From: Shewanella maritima
Lineage (GTDB): Bacteria; Pseudomonadota; Gammaproteobacteria; Enterobacterales; Shewanellaceae
Length of the DNA: 64,000 nucleotides
Assembly (NCBI RefSeq): GCF_004295345.1
Contig: NZ_CP036200.1
Span: 3,473,501-3,537,500, forward strand
Direction of reading: 5' to 3'
Positions 9,189-18,478 of the stretch are shown here, piece by piece. Below the pieces are notes generated by a model, which saw nothing but the letters and a program-made list of their open reading frames with translations, had not been told where the DNA came from and searched no databases. Made by a program: the position numbers and the translations under genes. Within the stretch, counting starts at the first letter, position 1, and the number at the start of each line of letters is the position of its first letter.

Positions 9189-9797
9189 TCAACTCATTGC
9201 TTTAATTTCTTGCTCTACATCTTTAAGCACAGCTTGTGGCGATGCTAAGTATTTAGAGTGATCAATAAAAATGGCATTGTCATTGAAAACCATCACCAGT
9301 GCCGGAAAGCTCTGAGTACCTAACACCTGCTGGATTTCTGCAATATCTTCAAGTGTTTGTTCAGCGTCTAGACTAAGCTCATTTTTAAATACCTTGCCTG
9401 ATGGTGATAGCTTAAATTGCTCGGTAATCGTATTGAAGTTGTGCTTGCTATCTAGCGGATTTCCCTCAACAAAGTGAGCGTGTTGCAGGGCATTTAGTAC
9501 ATCCAGTTGTTTTTGCGGCTGCTTGGCTTGCAACCAACGCATAAAGTTAGCGGCTTTTATTGAGTTCTTCGGGCTGTTTACGTGTTGCAAATGCAGCTTG
9601 CCAAACTTCATCTGACTTGCCTTGATGACTGCATTAACCTGCTTTTCACCTGCGCAGTCTTTACCAATAAAGTGCGCTGTGTGCAGCAAATTAACCACCA
9701 TTTTAGGGTATGCCGAATGTAACTCGTTAACGATTCGAGTCGCGGCGTAACTCCACGGGCAGTGGCTGTCGTAAACAAAATATAACTCAGTGCTCAT
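9189..9797 (-). CDS. DsbA-family thioredoxin-fold protein (CPWS active site)
   Basis: A 202-residue cytoplasmic protein. The N-terminal strand ELYFVYDSHCPWSYAATRIV carries a CxxS-type site (CPWS) in the DsbA/FrnE/HCCA-isomerase fold. A helical insertion follows, then the thioredoxin C-lobe with a cis-Pro candidate in TQSFPALVMVF. No signal peptide is present, so it acts inside the cell as a disulfide isomerase or glutathione-dependent isomerase-like enzyme. It is monocistronic. Confidence 0.8.
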   Translation of the reverse strand: MSTELYFVYDSHCPWSYAATRIVNELHSAYPKMVVNLLHTAHFIGKDCAGEKQVNAVIKASQMKFGKLHLQHVNSPKNSIKAANFMRWLQAKQPQKQLDVLNALQHAHFVEGNPLDSKHNFNTITEQFKLSPSGKVFKNELSLDAEQTLEDIAEIQQVLGTQSFPALVMVFNDNAIFIDHSKYLASPQAVLKDVEQEIKAMS

Positions 9798-9934
9798 TAG
9801 GAATGTTTCTTCAAAAAATAGGACTGGCGATCCTAGCGAGTTTAACGGTAATTCTCAAATAACATAGTGCAGCTTCTAACACCGCTTAGCTTTAAACATA
9901 GTGTAGCTTTCGCCACTTAAAGCCTTAGCACAAC

Positions 9935-9955
9935 AAGTTTACTCTGACCCAAATG
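9935..9955 (+). repeat. REP-like repeat copy 7
   Basis: AAGTTTACTCTGACCCAAAT, between the DsbA-like gene and trmH. Confidence 0.8.
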
Positions 9956-10040
9956 TTAATAAATGAGAGGTTTGAATTTTTATGTTCTAATTATTAGGCT
10001 AAAAACTAATTATTAATCTGGCTAGTAGATTAGGATTTAA

Positions 10041-10060
10041 CAGTTTACTCTGACCCAACT
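10041..10060 (+). repeat. REP-like repeat copy 8
   Basis: CAGTTTACTCTGACCCAACT, immediately adjacent to the trmH stop codon. Confidence 0.8.
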
Positions 10061-10764
10061 TTAAGCTTCTAGCTCGGCGTCAGGGTCTGGTGCGCGCATC
10101 CTCTCCCACCATCGACTGTCGGCTACGATTTGACCTTGCTCGTCAACGGCTGGATATGGAATACGTTTACGGCGGCAGGCTTTGGCGTAAATAGGGTGGC
10201 CTTGTTCGAACAGCATGGTTTGGCAGTAGGCATCGTCAAGTTTGCGCTCGCCGTACATGCCTGCTAATTGGCGCTGGCGCTGAGCTTCATACATGATAAG
10301 CGCGCCAGCAACTGACACATTTAGTGATTGCACCATGCCAATCATGGGATGATGATGTGTTGGTCAGCTCCCGCAATGGCTTCTGGGCTGACGCCGTCGC
10401 GCTCATTACCAAGCAAGATGGCTGTTGGCTTGGTGTAGTCAATCTCACGAAAATCCACTGCGGTATCAGAGAAGGTTGTCGCAAGAATTTGCATATCTTG
10501 TGCTTTTAGCGCTTGCTTGGCGTCGCTAAAATCTGCGTGGCGCTTAGTCTTTACCCATTGCTGGCTGCCTGATGCGGTATTGCCCGATAACCACATTTCG
10601 TGATCTGGCCAAATCGCGTGAACCTGATGTATACCTACACTGTCTGCGGTGCGCACTACTGCAGCTACGTTATTCGCCTTGTGTACTTGGTCAAGGCAGA
10701 CGGTTAAATCAACTTGACGATTATCAAGCATTTGATTGATGCGGGCGTAGCGTTCAGGACTCAT
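10061..10764 (-). pseudogene. trmH: tRNA (Gm18) 2'-O-methyltransferase TrmH, frameshifted
   Basis: Two pieces (10764–10342 and 10345–10061) join to a full TrmH of about 234 residues. TrmH is a SPOUT enzyme that methylates the ribose of G18 in tRNA with S-adenosylmethionine. Recognisable motifs are QVHKANNVAAVVRTADSVG (motif 1, with the NxxxxxRT Arg), TAILLGNERDGVS (motif 2) and IIIP/MIGMVQSLNVSVAGAL (motif 3), then the C-terminal extension. The frame breaks exactly inside motif 3, where a run of three G on the + strand (10345–10347) needs a fourth. The pieces overlap by ATGA, which could mimic coupling, but neither half could work alone. A sequencing deletion is the likeliest cause. Confidence 0.9.
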
Positions 10765-10930
10765 GATTCTCTCTAAAGCGGATGTATAACAACAGGTATT
10801 AACTTAGGCGGTAAAGTCAGTACTGACTGTAGTTGCAGCTTTAGGCTCTGCTTCCAGCTATAGACAGTGCTTAAGACTGCGACTAAATTCGGCGGGCATT
10901 CTACGTTAAAACTGCATAAAACTCACCCAT

Positions 10931-10956
10931 AAAAAATGCGGCTCGCATAGTTTTTG
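10931..10956 (-). terminator. Intrinsic terminator for mscS
   Basis: Stem ATGCG/CGCAT (10936–10948) with six T following on the minus strand, about 130 bases past the mscS stop. Directly beside it TTTTTGCACTAG is repeated (10950–10975). The stem is short, so strength is uncertain. Confidence 0.5.
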
Positions 10957-11078
10957 CACTAGTTTTTTGCACTAGTTATTGCACCATGTGAACCGCATTG
11001 CTGCTTTAGTTTGGGTTATTTGTTGTTTAAGTCATATCGACTGAGACACTAAGCCGCATCTAATTAACAAACTTTTGA

Positions 11079-11915
11079 TTAACCCAAATCAGACTCTTTT
11101 TCGATAATGAGCTTTCTGTGCGGGAACGGGATCTCAATGTTGGCGTCATCTAGCGCCTTTTTGATTTGCTCAGGTACAGAGTAAAGAATGTCGAAGTAAT
11201 GCTCTCCATGACAAAACGGACGAACCAGGAAGTCTACTGAGCTGTCGTTTAGCGTTTCGACTTCAACAAATGGCGCCGGGTCTTTTAGAATGTGCGGATG
11301 CGCAGCTAGTACGCTATCAATTACCTTGCGCACTTCTGCGGTATTTTCTTTGTATGCCACACCAAAATGCATATCGACACCACGAATATCATGGAACGAG
11401 TGGTTAACAATCTGAGCGCCCCAGATTTGGCTGTTAGGGATGATAATGTGTTGGTTATCGAAGGTTTTAAGTATGGTAGTGAATAAATCAATCTGTTGCA
11501 CATTACCAAAACGGTCTGCCGCGCTAATGAAGTCGCCAACCTTATATGGGCGAAACATTAACAGCATTACGCCAGCGGCTAGGTTTGATAGCGTGCCTTG
11601 TAGCGCTAAACCTACCGCTAGACCTGCCGCACCGAGCAAGGCAACAATTGATGCGGTTTGCACGCCAAAGCGGTTTAGCACCGCAATGGCCACAAATGCC
11701 AGAATAATATACTTGGCAACACTGCCTAAAAAGCGAAATAAAGTATCATCAAGTCGTTCATACTTTTCGCCAATACGGAAAATGATGCTGCTGGCTTTAT
11801 TTGCCAGGTATAAACCTACAACTAAAATGATTGCGGCGAGTAGCACATTGGTAGCGCCCTCAATCACCATAGGTAAGTACTGATTAATATCGATACTGTC
11901 TACATAGTCTTGCAT
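11079..11915 (-). CDS. mscS: Small-conductance mechanosensitive channel MscS
   Basis: About 278 residues, close to E. coli MscS (286). Three N-terminal spans end in the Gly/Ala-packed pore helix AALLGAAGLAVGLALQGTLSNLAAG (here VALLGAAGLAVGLALQG then TLSNLAAGVML). The beta domain (FRPYKVGDFI) and the cytoplasmic alpha/beta cage with IPFPHRKL near the end follow. It forms a heptameric tension-gated channel that vents solutes on hypo-osmotic shock. The ATG at 11915 is chosen because AGGAGG lies seven bases upstream; an ORF start at 11939 lacks this. Confidence 0.92.
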   Translation of the reverse strand: MQDYVDSIDINQYLPMVIEGATNVLLAAIILVVGLYLANKASSIIFRIGEKYERLDDTLFRFLGSVAKYIILAFVAIAVLNRFGVQTASIVALLGAAGLAVGLALQGTLSNLAAGVMLLMFRPYKVGDFISAADRFGNVQQIDLFTTILKTFDNQHIIIPNSQIWGAQIVNHSFHDIRGVDMHFGVAYKENTAEVRKVIDSVLAAHPHILKDPAPFVEVETLNDSSVDFLVRPFCHGEHYFDILYSVPEQIKKALDDANIEIPFPHRKLIIEKESDLG

Positions 11916-12067
11916 GTGTTGCCTCCTGCAATAAGCCAATCGCTAATAAATTGGTATTAGTTTTAGCAAGTTAACATTGCTATTAAGTTAAACTGCACAC
12001 AGCTTAGCACATGTCAGCAATAGCTGAACAAAGCAGCTTACTTAACAGTTTGATTTTATGGTGCGTT

Positions 12068-12091
12068 AACATTTGGGTCAGAGTAAACTTG
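12068..12091 (-). repeat. REP-like repeat copy 9
   Basis: ATTTGGGTCAGAGTAAACTT just upstream of the PF12614 gene. The repeat reads in frame with the gene, giving a spurious upstream TTG start at 12073. Confidence 0.8.
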
Positions 12092-12096
12092 CGGGT

Positions 12097-12483
12097 ATGA
12101 ACAGTGTTATTTCTATTGGCTTTCCGGCGTTAATCCATCGCATTGGTCGGGAGCAAGCACAAACCCTCAAACTAATCGCAGTCAATTTTAGCTGTGAGTT
12201 AAAACGCGTGCGCCGCTCTCGAAACTGGCAGTTGCAAGGCGAAGCGCATCAAGTGCAGGCAGTGCTTGAACACGTTCAAACTTTAGGTGACAGCTACAGT
12301 TATTTTACCACTCGACTTGCTAAGGCTATGGTGCCACATGCTGACAAGTTGGAGACAATCGAGGTTAAGTTAGTTAGATTGATTAACGCATCGCCCAATT
12401 TAACTCTGGCTGAACTGATTGCCATGACACAATGCACAGAGGCCCAAGCTCGCACTGCACGTTTTAATGCAGATTTTGATTAG
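12097..12483 (+). CDS. Ribosome recycling factor family protein (PF12614-type)
   Basis: A 128-residue protein resembling the gammaproteobacterial RRF_GI family: N-terminal NSVISIGFPALIHRIGREQA, then CELKRVRRSRNWQLQG and the C-terminal LVRLINASPNLTLAELI plus CTEAQARTARF. Despite the family name it is unrelated in length to canonical Frr, and its function is unproven. I place the start at the ATG at 12097 because the alternative TTG at 12073 lies inside a REP-like repeat. Confidence 0.65.
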   Translation: MNSVISIGFPALIHRIGREQAQTLKLIAVNFSCELKRVRRSRNWQLQGEAHQVQAVLEHVQTLGDSYSYFTTRLAKAMVPHADKLETIEVKLVRLINASPNLTLAELIAMTQCTEAQARTARFNADFD

Positions 12484-13053
12484 TTAGCTACCAAAAAATA
12501 CTGATTTAACACTGTCGTTTTCAGAGCATCTTGCAGTTTTTTTGAATCAAGACCTGTTTTAGGCTCCTTTTAGGCTTATCTGTCAGAGTTACCCTCAACT
12601 AGCCAGCGTTCATAGCTTGCCCTTTGAACAACATATGCGGTTTAACTCGTATCCCTTATCTAATTCTGTTTTCTTCAATGATTAGTGCTCGCTAAACATC
12701 TAAATGGATGCGATGCAGCGGAAACTGTAATTACATTGTATGTGTCGTGGTTTCAAACGGAGCTGGAGAATAAATAAGTTATTACTAATTTTGCTGGATT
12801 ATTGGCCGTTTGAGTGGCAAGTTAAACCATAGCTTTAAGTTTTTACTCTATTTACAACATAAAAGCGGCCATGTACCTCTAGCTAGGTATGTGAAATCGT
12901 GCGTTTTGGTATTAACTTAAAAACAGTTGCTTGTATTTAGTCAGGTAAACAGCAATCAGTTTGATTAGCATTTCTGGCGGTGCAAGTTGGGGACAAGTGA
13001 AGGTTGAGGAGTACTTTACTGATGAGAACACAGTTAGAGGAAATAACAATAAT
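12484..13053. other. 570-base gap without recognised gene
   Basis: No ORF with convincing composition or motif on either strand and no clear terminator after the PF12614 gene. The right end presumably holds the promoter of the acyl-CoA synthetase gene. Confidence 0.5.
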
Positions 13054-14702
13054 ATGGACTACCGCCTCCCTTTGCAGCAGATGCAGCATAATGTTGCCAA
13101 TCACCCAGATCAAACCTGGCTACACCAGCCAGTAGATCGTCAATGGTATACCTACACCTGGAAGCAGGCTGACACTCAGGCGCGTAAAATTGCCCAGGGG
13201 TTATTGAGCCATGGCTTAGTTAAAGGTGACAAGGTTGCCATTATCGCTAAGAATTCTGCCGAGTGGTTTATTACCGACATGGCGATGATGATGGCTGGGT
13301 TAATTAGTGTGCCTATTTATCCAACCGCCAATGCCGACAACATTAAACATGTATTGAGCCATAGTGGTGCTAAGGCGATATTCGTTGGCAAGCTCGACAG
13401 TCAAGATGCGCTAGCGAGCGTGTTACCTGATGACATGCTAAGCATTGCTTTTCCATATCCGACCTTAAGTTGCAAAGCCAATTGGAATGACTGGTTGGCT
13501 CAATACGAGCCAATTTCAGAGCTACATGAAGCGCAAGCCGACGATATGTTTTCGCTTATTTATACCTCTGGCAGCACGGGTCTTGCCAAGGGTGTGATAG
13601 TGACTCATAAGAACGTAGCGTCATCGGCATGTAGCGCGGCTGAGTTGATGGCTGGGGAAGACAAAACACGCCTAATGTCTTACCTGCCATTGGCACATAT
13701 TACCGAGCGCTGCGTGGTTGCTTTGCCATCGTTATATAAAGCCTGCGATATCTACTTTACCGAGTCCTTAGAGTACTTTATCGAAGATGTACGTTATGCC
13801 AAACCAACAAGTTTTATTTCGGTGCCGCGCTTATGGACTAAGTTCCAGTCACAAATTCTTGCAAAGGTGCCGAATAAAAAGCTGCAGTTTTTATTGAAAC
13901 TGCCAGTAATGGGCAAGTTCGTCGCTAAGAAGATCCGTTCTCAGCTTGGGCTTGATGAAGCTAAATTATTTGGCTCAGGCAGTGCACCGATTTCGCCGGA
14001 TGTACTGCGCTGGTATCACGCTTTAGGCATTAGCATTGGCGAAGGTTGGGGGATGACAGAAACTTCAGGTTTGTCTTGTGCCAATATGCCGTTTGATTAT
14101 GACCATATCGGCACAATTGGCACTGCGCAGCCATGTGTGGAAATGAAACTCTCTGATGAAGGCGAAGTGCTTATTCGTGGTGACGCTGTTTTCAAAGAGT
14201 ATTACAACAACCCAGAAGCTACCGCAGCAGCGTTTGAAGATGGCTGGTTTAAAACCGGTGATAAAGGTGAGATAACCGCTGATGGTAGTTGGAAGATCAT
14301 TGGCCGTGTAAAGGAGCAATTTAAAACCAGTAAGGGTAAGTATGTTGCGCCGGTGCCGATTGAATCTAGCCTTGGCCGTAACCCTGATATTGAGCAGGTT
14401 TGTGTGATGGGGTGGGTCGTAGCCAGCCTATTGCGCTGGTGGTATTAGGTGAGGGAGCGGAGGCGACGATAGAGCGTGAAGCGTTGTCACAGCAGCTTAA
14501 TGATACGCTTGCGTCAGTGAATAATGAGCTTGAGCCTCATCAAAAGCTTGATCATTTAATCGTGGTTGATGAGCCATGGAGCATTGAGAATGGGCTATTA
14601 ACGCCAACTCTTAAGCTTAAACGTGAACAGCTTGAAGCGAGATTTAGTCATTACTTAACAGCCAATTTAGATGAGCAGTTAGTGTGGGAGAAAGCGTCTT
14701 AA
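13054..14702 (+). pseudogene. AMP-forming long-chain acyl-CoA synthetase, frameshifted
   Basis: The pieces 13054–14448 and 14400–14702 together encode about 549 residues of an ANL-superfamily acyl-CoA ligase, which activates fatty acids to acyl-AMP and then acyl-CoA. Motifs in order: P-loop-like YTSGSTGLAKGV, the LPLAHITER segment, acyl-AMP motif GEGWGMTETSGLS, the ribose-binding DGWFKTGDKGEI, and the hinge GRVKEQFKTSKGKYVAPVP. The frame breaks at 14409–14412: a run of four G where five would give QVCVMGVGRSQPIALVVLG. The start at ATG 13054 has GAGGAAA upstream; an earlier ATT/ATG-less extension to 12961 looks non-coding. It was probably intact before a one-base deletion or miscall. Confidence 0.85.
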
Positions 14703-14742
14703 GCAAGTCGTGCTAGAGCTAGACAGGTCGCGCTTTAGATAG

Positions 14743-14790
14743 CAAAAAATGCCGTGGATTTAGCTGTGAAATGCGCCGCGGCATTTTTTT
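14743..14790 (+). terminator. Intrinsic terminator after acyl-CoA synthetase
   Basis: AATGCCGTGG (14748–14757) pairs with CCGCGGCATT (14776–14785) followed by seven T. The ~270 bp repeat element begins about ten bases after it. Confidence 0.8.
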
Positions 14791-14800
14791 GTTTTCAGCC

Positions 14801-15071
14801 CTAAACCACCTACTTCAGTAGGTGGTTATCATCGAGTAGGCTTTGCCTGTATTTCTGTTTACATGACATGTTAGGTTGAGCCTGCTATGTAATGATATTT
14901 AAAGCACGCAGCAAGCACATCCCCCCATTTGTTTTACTAGAAGGCTCAACGAAAATATCCATGTTTTCAAAGGCTTTAAATATCATCACTTATAGATGCT
15001 ATTGAGAATACAAAACCACTGAAGCCCCCTTTTTAGGGGGCAACACAAAGCCACCTTCTTTAGAAGGTGGT
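14801..15071. repeat. Structured ~270 bp repeat element, copy A
   Basis: Starts with hairpin ACCACCTAC-TTCA-GTAGGTGGT (14805–14826) and ends with CCACCTTC-TTTA-GAAGGTGG (15051–15070). Inside is a 14-bp perfect stem ATGATATTTAAAGC/GCTTTAAATATCAT (14892–14905, 14973–14986) and hairpin GCCCCCT/AGGGGGC (15024–15041). A second copy at 24831–25099 keeps all four stems with compensatory changes. Terminal hairpins with no inverted-repeat ends suggest a non-autonomous IS200/IS605-like element; that assignment is inference. No ORF is inside. Confidence 0.75.
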
Positions 15072-15079
15072 CAGGTTAA

Positions 15080-15328
15080 CTAGCGGCGTTTTTGCGGTGG
15101 CTCAGGAAGCTCATCTTCACTAAGCTTTCCGTTGCCATCTAAGTCTAGCTGTTCAAACTCTTCTAACAGTTTACCCTTTAGCTCATCTTGGGATAGCACG
15201 CCGTCGCCGTTGGTATCCATTTCTTCAAAGCTAGGTGGTTTTTGACCACGCTCTCTCGCTTCAATTGAGCTAATCGAAAGGGTAAATAGAGCTAGCAGTA
15301 GGCTGGTCATCACAAGTGTTCGTGTCAT
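15080..15328 (-). CDS. Secreted EF-hand protein
   Basis: An 82-residue protein with an N-terminal signal peptide (MTRTLVMTSLLLALFTLSISSIEA). Two canonical EF-hand loops follow: DTNGDGVLSQDE and DLDGNGKLSEDE, both with acidic residues at positions 1, 3, 5 and 12. The tail is LPEPPQKRR. It should be a small periplasmic Ca2+-binding protein; its partner is unknown. Its stop lies within ten bases of the copy A repeat, so the repeat probably forms its 3' end. The two EF-hands being adjacent is typical of a paired lobe. Confidence 0.85.
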   Translation of the reverse strand: MTRTLVMTSLLLALFTLSISSIEARERGQKPPSFEEMDTNGDGVLSQDELKGKLLEEFEQLDLDGNGKLSEDELPEPPQKRR

Positions 15329-15558
15329 GGCTTATTCCTCTTGGGCAAGGGTATTTAAAGGGATAGCGGAAAGTTACAACGAAATTGTGCAGAGAGTATG
15401 GAGGCAATGAGTAGATAGCTAGTATTGGCGATAAAACCACTAGTTCGCGAGCTGCTTCAACTGACGTGTTTGTTAACTTCTTACTCTTGATATCTCCTTT
15501 TAAAAGCCCATTCGCTTCCAATTGAAAACAGCCATTTATAATCAAAGTTTGAATTTTA

Positions 15559-15603
15559 AGACGAGTGTCTGTAAACTCGATTTTAGTTTTAAGACGAGCG
15601 GTC
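15559..15603. promoter_or_regulatory. Candidate TetR operators upstream of tetR/OYE pair
   Basis: Two similar sites, TTTTAAGACGAGTGTCTG (AGAC...GTCT palindrome, 15559–15570) and TTTTAAGACGAGCGGTCA (15592–15603), 33 bases apart and about 50–95 bases before the TetR start. Likely autoregulatory sites. Confidence 0.5.
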
Positions 15604-15652
15604 ATAAACTGGCTGTGAGTGAAATTAATCAGCTATTGAATTAAGCGGTGTT

Positions 15653-16303
15653 ATGGCAAGACCACGTAAAAACGATCATTTAAAAGATGAGCTACTTGCA
15701 GCAGGCATGGAGCAATTATTGGCTCATGGTTACCACGGTACTGGGATTAAGCAAATCCTTGATTTAGTTGGCGTGCCAAAAGGATCTTTCTATAACTTCT
15801 TCGCAAGTAAAGAAGAGTTTGTGGCGCAAATCGTTATCCATTATGGCGCATTAGCCGCACAAGAGTATCGGGAGCTATCTGCAAACCATAGCCAACAGAG
15901 TGAGCTAGTTAAGTTGACGTTGACCTTTTACGACAAGGTACAAAAGCGCGTAGTCGATAACAACAATTGCGGCTGCCTCGTTGCGGCCATGGCGTCTGAA
16001 ATTGCGCAATCGAGTGAACTTTGCCGCCAGGCGCTAATGCAGGTTGAGCAGCAATGGTTAGAGTCGCTTGCTGAGCAATTTATGCGTGCACAACAGCAAG
16101 GCGATGTCCGGGATGATATTGATGCTGATGCGCTTGCAAGACAGTTTTTTAACAGTTGGCAGGGCAGTTTGCTTGAGTATCAAATTAGTCAGGAGTGGCA
16201 TTTAATATTCGACAGATTAGCCGTGCTGCTCACTCTTATTACCACACCTAAAGGGCTTGAACAGCTTGAGTCTTTGTCTTGGTTTAACCACAAATCTAAC
16301 TAG
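15653..16303 (+). CDS. TetR/AcrR family regulator (NemR-like context)
   Basis: A 216-residue TetR regulator. The N-terminal helix-turn-helix reads LLAHGYHGTGIKQILDLVGVPKGSFYNFFASKEEF (residues ~20–55), the classic TetR form. The ligand domain contains NNNCGCLVAAMASEIAQSSELC, a Cys-bearing segment found in regulators of this class (NNxCGCL). It lies 50 bases before an old-yellow-enzyme-type reductase on the same strand, like nemR–nemA of E. coli, which responds to electrophiles. I infer cotranscription and control by it. Confidence 0.85.
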   Translation: MARPRKNDHLKDELLAAGMEQLLAHGYHGTGIKQILDLVGVPKGSFYNFFASKEEFVAQIVIHYGALAAQEYRELSANHSQQSELVKLTLTFYDKVQKRVVDNNNCGCLVAAMASEIAQSSELCRQALMQVEQQWLESLAEQFMRAQQQGDVRDDIDADALARQFFNSWQGSLLEYQISQEWHLIFDRLAVLLTLITTPKGLEQLESLSWFNHKSN

Positions 16304-16353
16304 GTTTAGTTAAGTGAAGTTTAGTTAAGTTTGTTTAAGTAAAGGAATATCCC

Positions 16354-17628
16354 ATGAGTCAGTCATTATCTGCCGAGCAACTACAGCTAGATGCAAATGA
16401 ATCGCCAAAGCTATTGGCATCACCGCTAGCTATAACTAACAGCGCATTGGTTAAAAATCGTATTTTTAAATCTGCTATGAGTGAGCAGTTAGGTGATAAA
16501 AACTTCTTGCCTAAACCGCAACTTGCTCATCTTTATAAGGTGTGGGCGCAAGGTGGCACAGGTTTGTTGATTACTGGCAACGTGATGATTGACCGCAGTG
16601 CTTTAGGTGAGCCAAACAACGTGGTGCTAGATAAAGATTCCGAAATCGAGCCATTTAAAAAGTGGGCGCAAGCTGGAACTGAGAACAACACTCAACTTTG
16701 GATGCAGTTAAATCATCCAGGCAAGCAGTCGCCAAAGTACTTAAGTCCTGAGCCTGTTGCGCCGTCGGTGGTGCCTTTGGCTAAAGCTCTACAATCTGGG
16801 TTCAACACGCCAAAAGCACTAAGTGATGAAGAGATTGTTGCCATTATCGAGCGTTTTGCGGTTGCGGCGGCGCGAGCGAAAGAAGCCGGCTTTACTGGCG
16901 TGCAGATCCACGGCGCTCATGGTTATCTGGTAAGTCAGTTTTTATCGCCACATCACAATCGCCGTGAAGATAAATGGGGCGGCAGTCTGGAAAATCGCAT
17001 GCGCTTTGTGCGCGAAGTTTATAAAGCCATTCGCAGTAAAGTGGGTGAGTCATTCCCAATTGGCATCAAATTAAACTCGGCTGATTTTCAAAAAGGCGGC
17101 TTTAGTGAAGAAGACTCAATGCAGGTGATGAAAGCGCTGCAAGATGATGGCATAAATTTAATTGAAGTGTCTGGCGGAAATTACGAAAACCCAAGCATGA
17201 TGGGCGCGCGGGTAAAAAACTCGACGGCCGCACGTGAAGCATACTTTCTAGATTATGCGGAAAAAGCCCGAAAGCTGTTATCGATCCCTTTGGTCGTAAC
17301 AGGTGGCTTTCGCTCCGCGCGGGCAATGGAAAGTGCGTTAACCACGCAGGCGACTGACATGGTGGGGATAGCAAGGCCGTTGTCAGTAGACCCAGACTTA
17401 TCCAATAAACTGATCGCTGATATCAATCATAAAATTAGCTTGAAGCCGCTTAGCACTGGCGTTAAGGCGCTGGACTTTATGGCGATGCTCAATATTACTT
17501 GGTATGAGCAGCAGCTAAGTCTAATCGGTCATGGTAAGTCGCCTAAGCCAAACATGAGTGCCTGGATTTCGGTCCTGCGCACGTTCGCCAGTATGGGCAC
17601 AACCGCATTTAAAAAGCGTCGTGCTTAA
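16354..17628 (+). CDS. NADH:flavin oxidoreductase, old yellow enzyme family
   Basis: A 424-residue FMN-dependent TIM-barrel enzyme. Motifs: IFKSAMSEQLGD near residue 35, LWMQLNHPGKQSP, the signature VQIHGAHGYLVSQFLSPHHN (catalytic His pair), REDKWGGSLENRMRF, and the phosphate-binding VVTGGFRS plus MVGIARPL. Such enzymes reduce activated C=C bonds or nitro groups with NAD(P)H. No 4Fe-4S or NAD domain follows, which excludes the long dienoyl-CoA reductase form. The upstream TetR gene suggests induction by reactive electrophiles. Confidence 0.88.
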   Translation: MSQSLSAEQLQLDANESPKLLASPLAITNSALVKNRIFKSAMSEQLGDKNFLPKPQLAHLYKVWAQGGTGLLITGNVMIDRSALGEPNNVVLDKDSEIEPFKKWAQAGTENNTQLWMQLNHPGKQSPKYLSPEPVAPSVVPLAKALQSGFNTPKALSDEEIVAIIERFAVAAARAKEAGFTGVQIHGAHGYLVSQFLSPHHNRREDKWGGSLENRMRFVREVYKAIRSKVGESFPIGIKLNSADFQKGGFSEEDSMQVMKALQDDGINLIEVSGGNYENPSMMGARVKNSTAAREAYFLDYAEKARKLLSIPLVVTGGFRSARAMESALTTQATDMVGIARPLSVDPDLSNKLIADINHKISLKPLSTGVKALDFMAMLNITWYEQQLSLIGHGKSPKPNMSAWISVLRTFASMGTTAFKKRRA

Positions 17629-17655
17629 ATAACCTCAACTCGGGATAATAAATCG

Positions 17656-17763
17656 GTTTCTAACGGCTATTTTTGCTTATTGCTGCGTTGAAGCTACTTG
17701 CAATAGGCTAGCTATTGACGCGTAGCTTCGCCTTGAACTAAACAAAACTACCTCGTTAGAAAC
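17656..17763. repeat. Nested-hairpin element
   Basis: Outer 10-bp stem GTTTCTAACG/CGTTAGAAAC (17656–17665, 17754–17763), middle stem GAAGCTAC/GTAGCTTC (17690–17697, 17722–17729), inner CAATAG/CTATTG (17701–17717). No T-run follows the outer stem. This fits a small repeat/MITE-like element better than a terminator. Only one copy is in the window. Confidence 0.5.
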
Positions 17764-17860
17764 TTCATACGAGGTATAACTCTGCAATAGAGAATCATTG
17801 GCACTTCCTTATCCCAAGTTCAGGTTAAATAAATTTCCAGCAAGTATGTAGCAAACACCT

Positions 17861-17899
17861 CAAACTGGGTCATAGTAAAACTTACTCTGACCCAATTTT
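17861..17899. repeat. REP-like inverted pair (copy 10)
   Basis: AACTGGGTCATAGTAAAA followed by CTTACTCTGACCCAATTTTT; a hairpin-forming pair between the flavin reductase and the small membrane-protein gene. Confidence 0.8.
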
Positions 17900-18028
17900 T
17901 ACACCCTGTCTTTAGATTCAAAATCTGTACTTTTAACATCACATTAGAAACTGTTGATGTACGTCAATAGCTAGCTACTTATCAGGTGGTAGGGTGGAGT
18001 TAACCTTCATCTAAAGCTGAGCTAAGCA

Positions 18029-18268
18029 ATGTCTGATGCGAATTTGATTAAGCTATTAAAAGTCGTCATTTGTTGTGGCTTATGCTTGATTATGCTCGGA
18101 ATTTATCTGCATAACTGGAATCATACCATTGAGGCGATGGGTGTTAAGGGGATTATCATCAGCGCCATGTGTGTGGCTATCGGTATGGCAATGTCGCTGC
18201 CAACTAAAATGTATCTGACATTTATTCTAGTAAAGCGTGAAGCGGAAAATAACCTACAAGATAAATGA
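18029..18268 (+). CDS. Small membrane protein, unknown
   Basis: A 79-residue protein with two hydrophobic spans: VVICCGLCLIMLGIYLH (residues ~11–28) and GIIISAMCVAIGMAMSLP (~39–57), then a charged tail ending KREAENNLQDK. I do not recognise a family. REP-like repeats flank it on both sides. The consistent membrane hairpin topology and the ATG start support a real gene, though no neighbour indicates a role. Confidence 0.55.
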   Translation: MSDANLIKLLKVVICCGLCLIMLGIYLHNWNHTIEAMGVKGIIISAMCVAIGMAMSLPTKMYLTFILVKREAENNLQDK

Positions 18269-18350
18269 CTCTTTCTGCTTACATTGCCCACAATACCTAT
18301 TGGAATGTAACCAAACTACATTTTTAACATGCGATAATTCAATAGTTTAG

Positions 18351-18371
18351 CTGTTTACTCTGACCCAATTT
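18351..18371 (+). repeat. REP-like repeat copy 11
   Basis: TGTTTACTCTGACCCAATTT downstream of the small membrane-protein gene. Confidence 0.8.
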
Positions 18372-18478
18372 TATTTATTGGCTAGTTAACTGGCTATCGC
18401 TGTTGTTATTAGTGTTGGTTAGCTTGTGATTTGTAAGAAAGCCACATTTTTCTCTGTATATATCTCAATGACTTACAG

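Noticed and set aside
10061..10345. Independent short gene coupled to trmH by ATGA
   Set aside because: It is the C-terminal third of TrmH beginning exactly at the motif 3 residues; a lone fragment would lack the whole active site.
12073..12096. N-terminal extension of the PF12614 protein
   Set aside because: These codons are a REP-like repeat that happens to be in frame.
14400..14702. Separate small gene after the acyl-CoA synthetase
   Set aside because: Its residues continue the C-terminal domain of the same synthetase once one G is added at 14409–14412, so it is the end of one broken gene.
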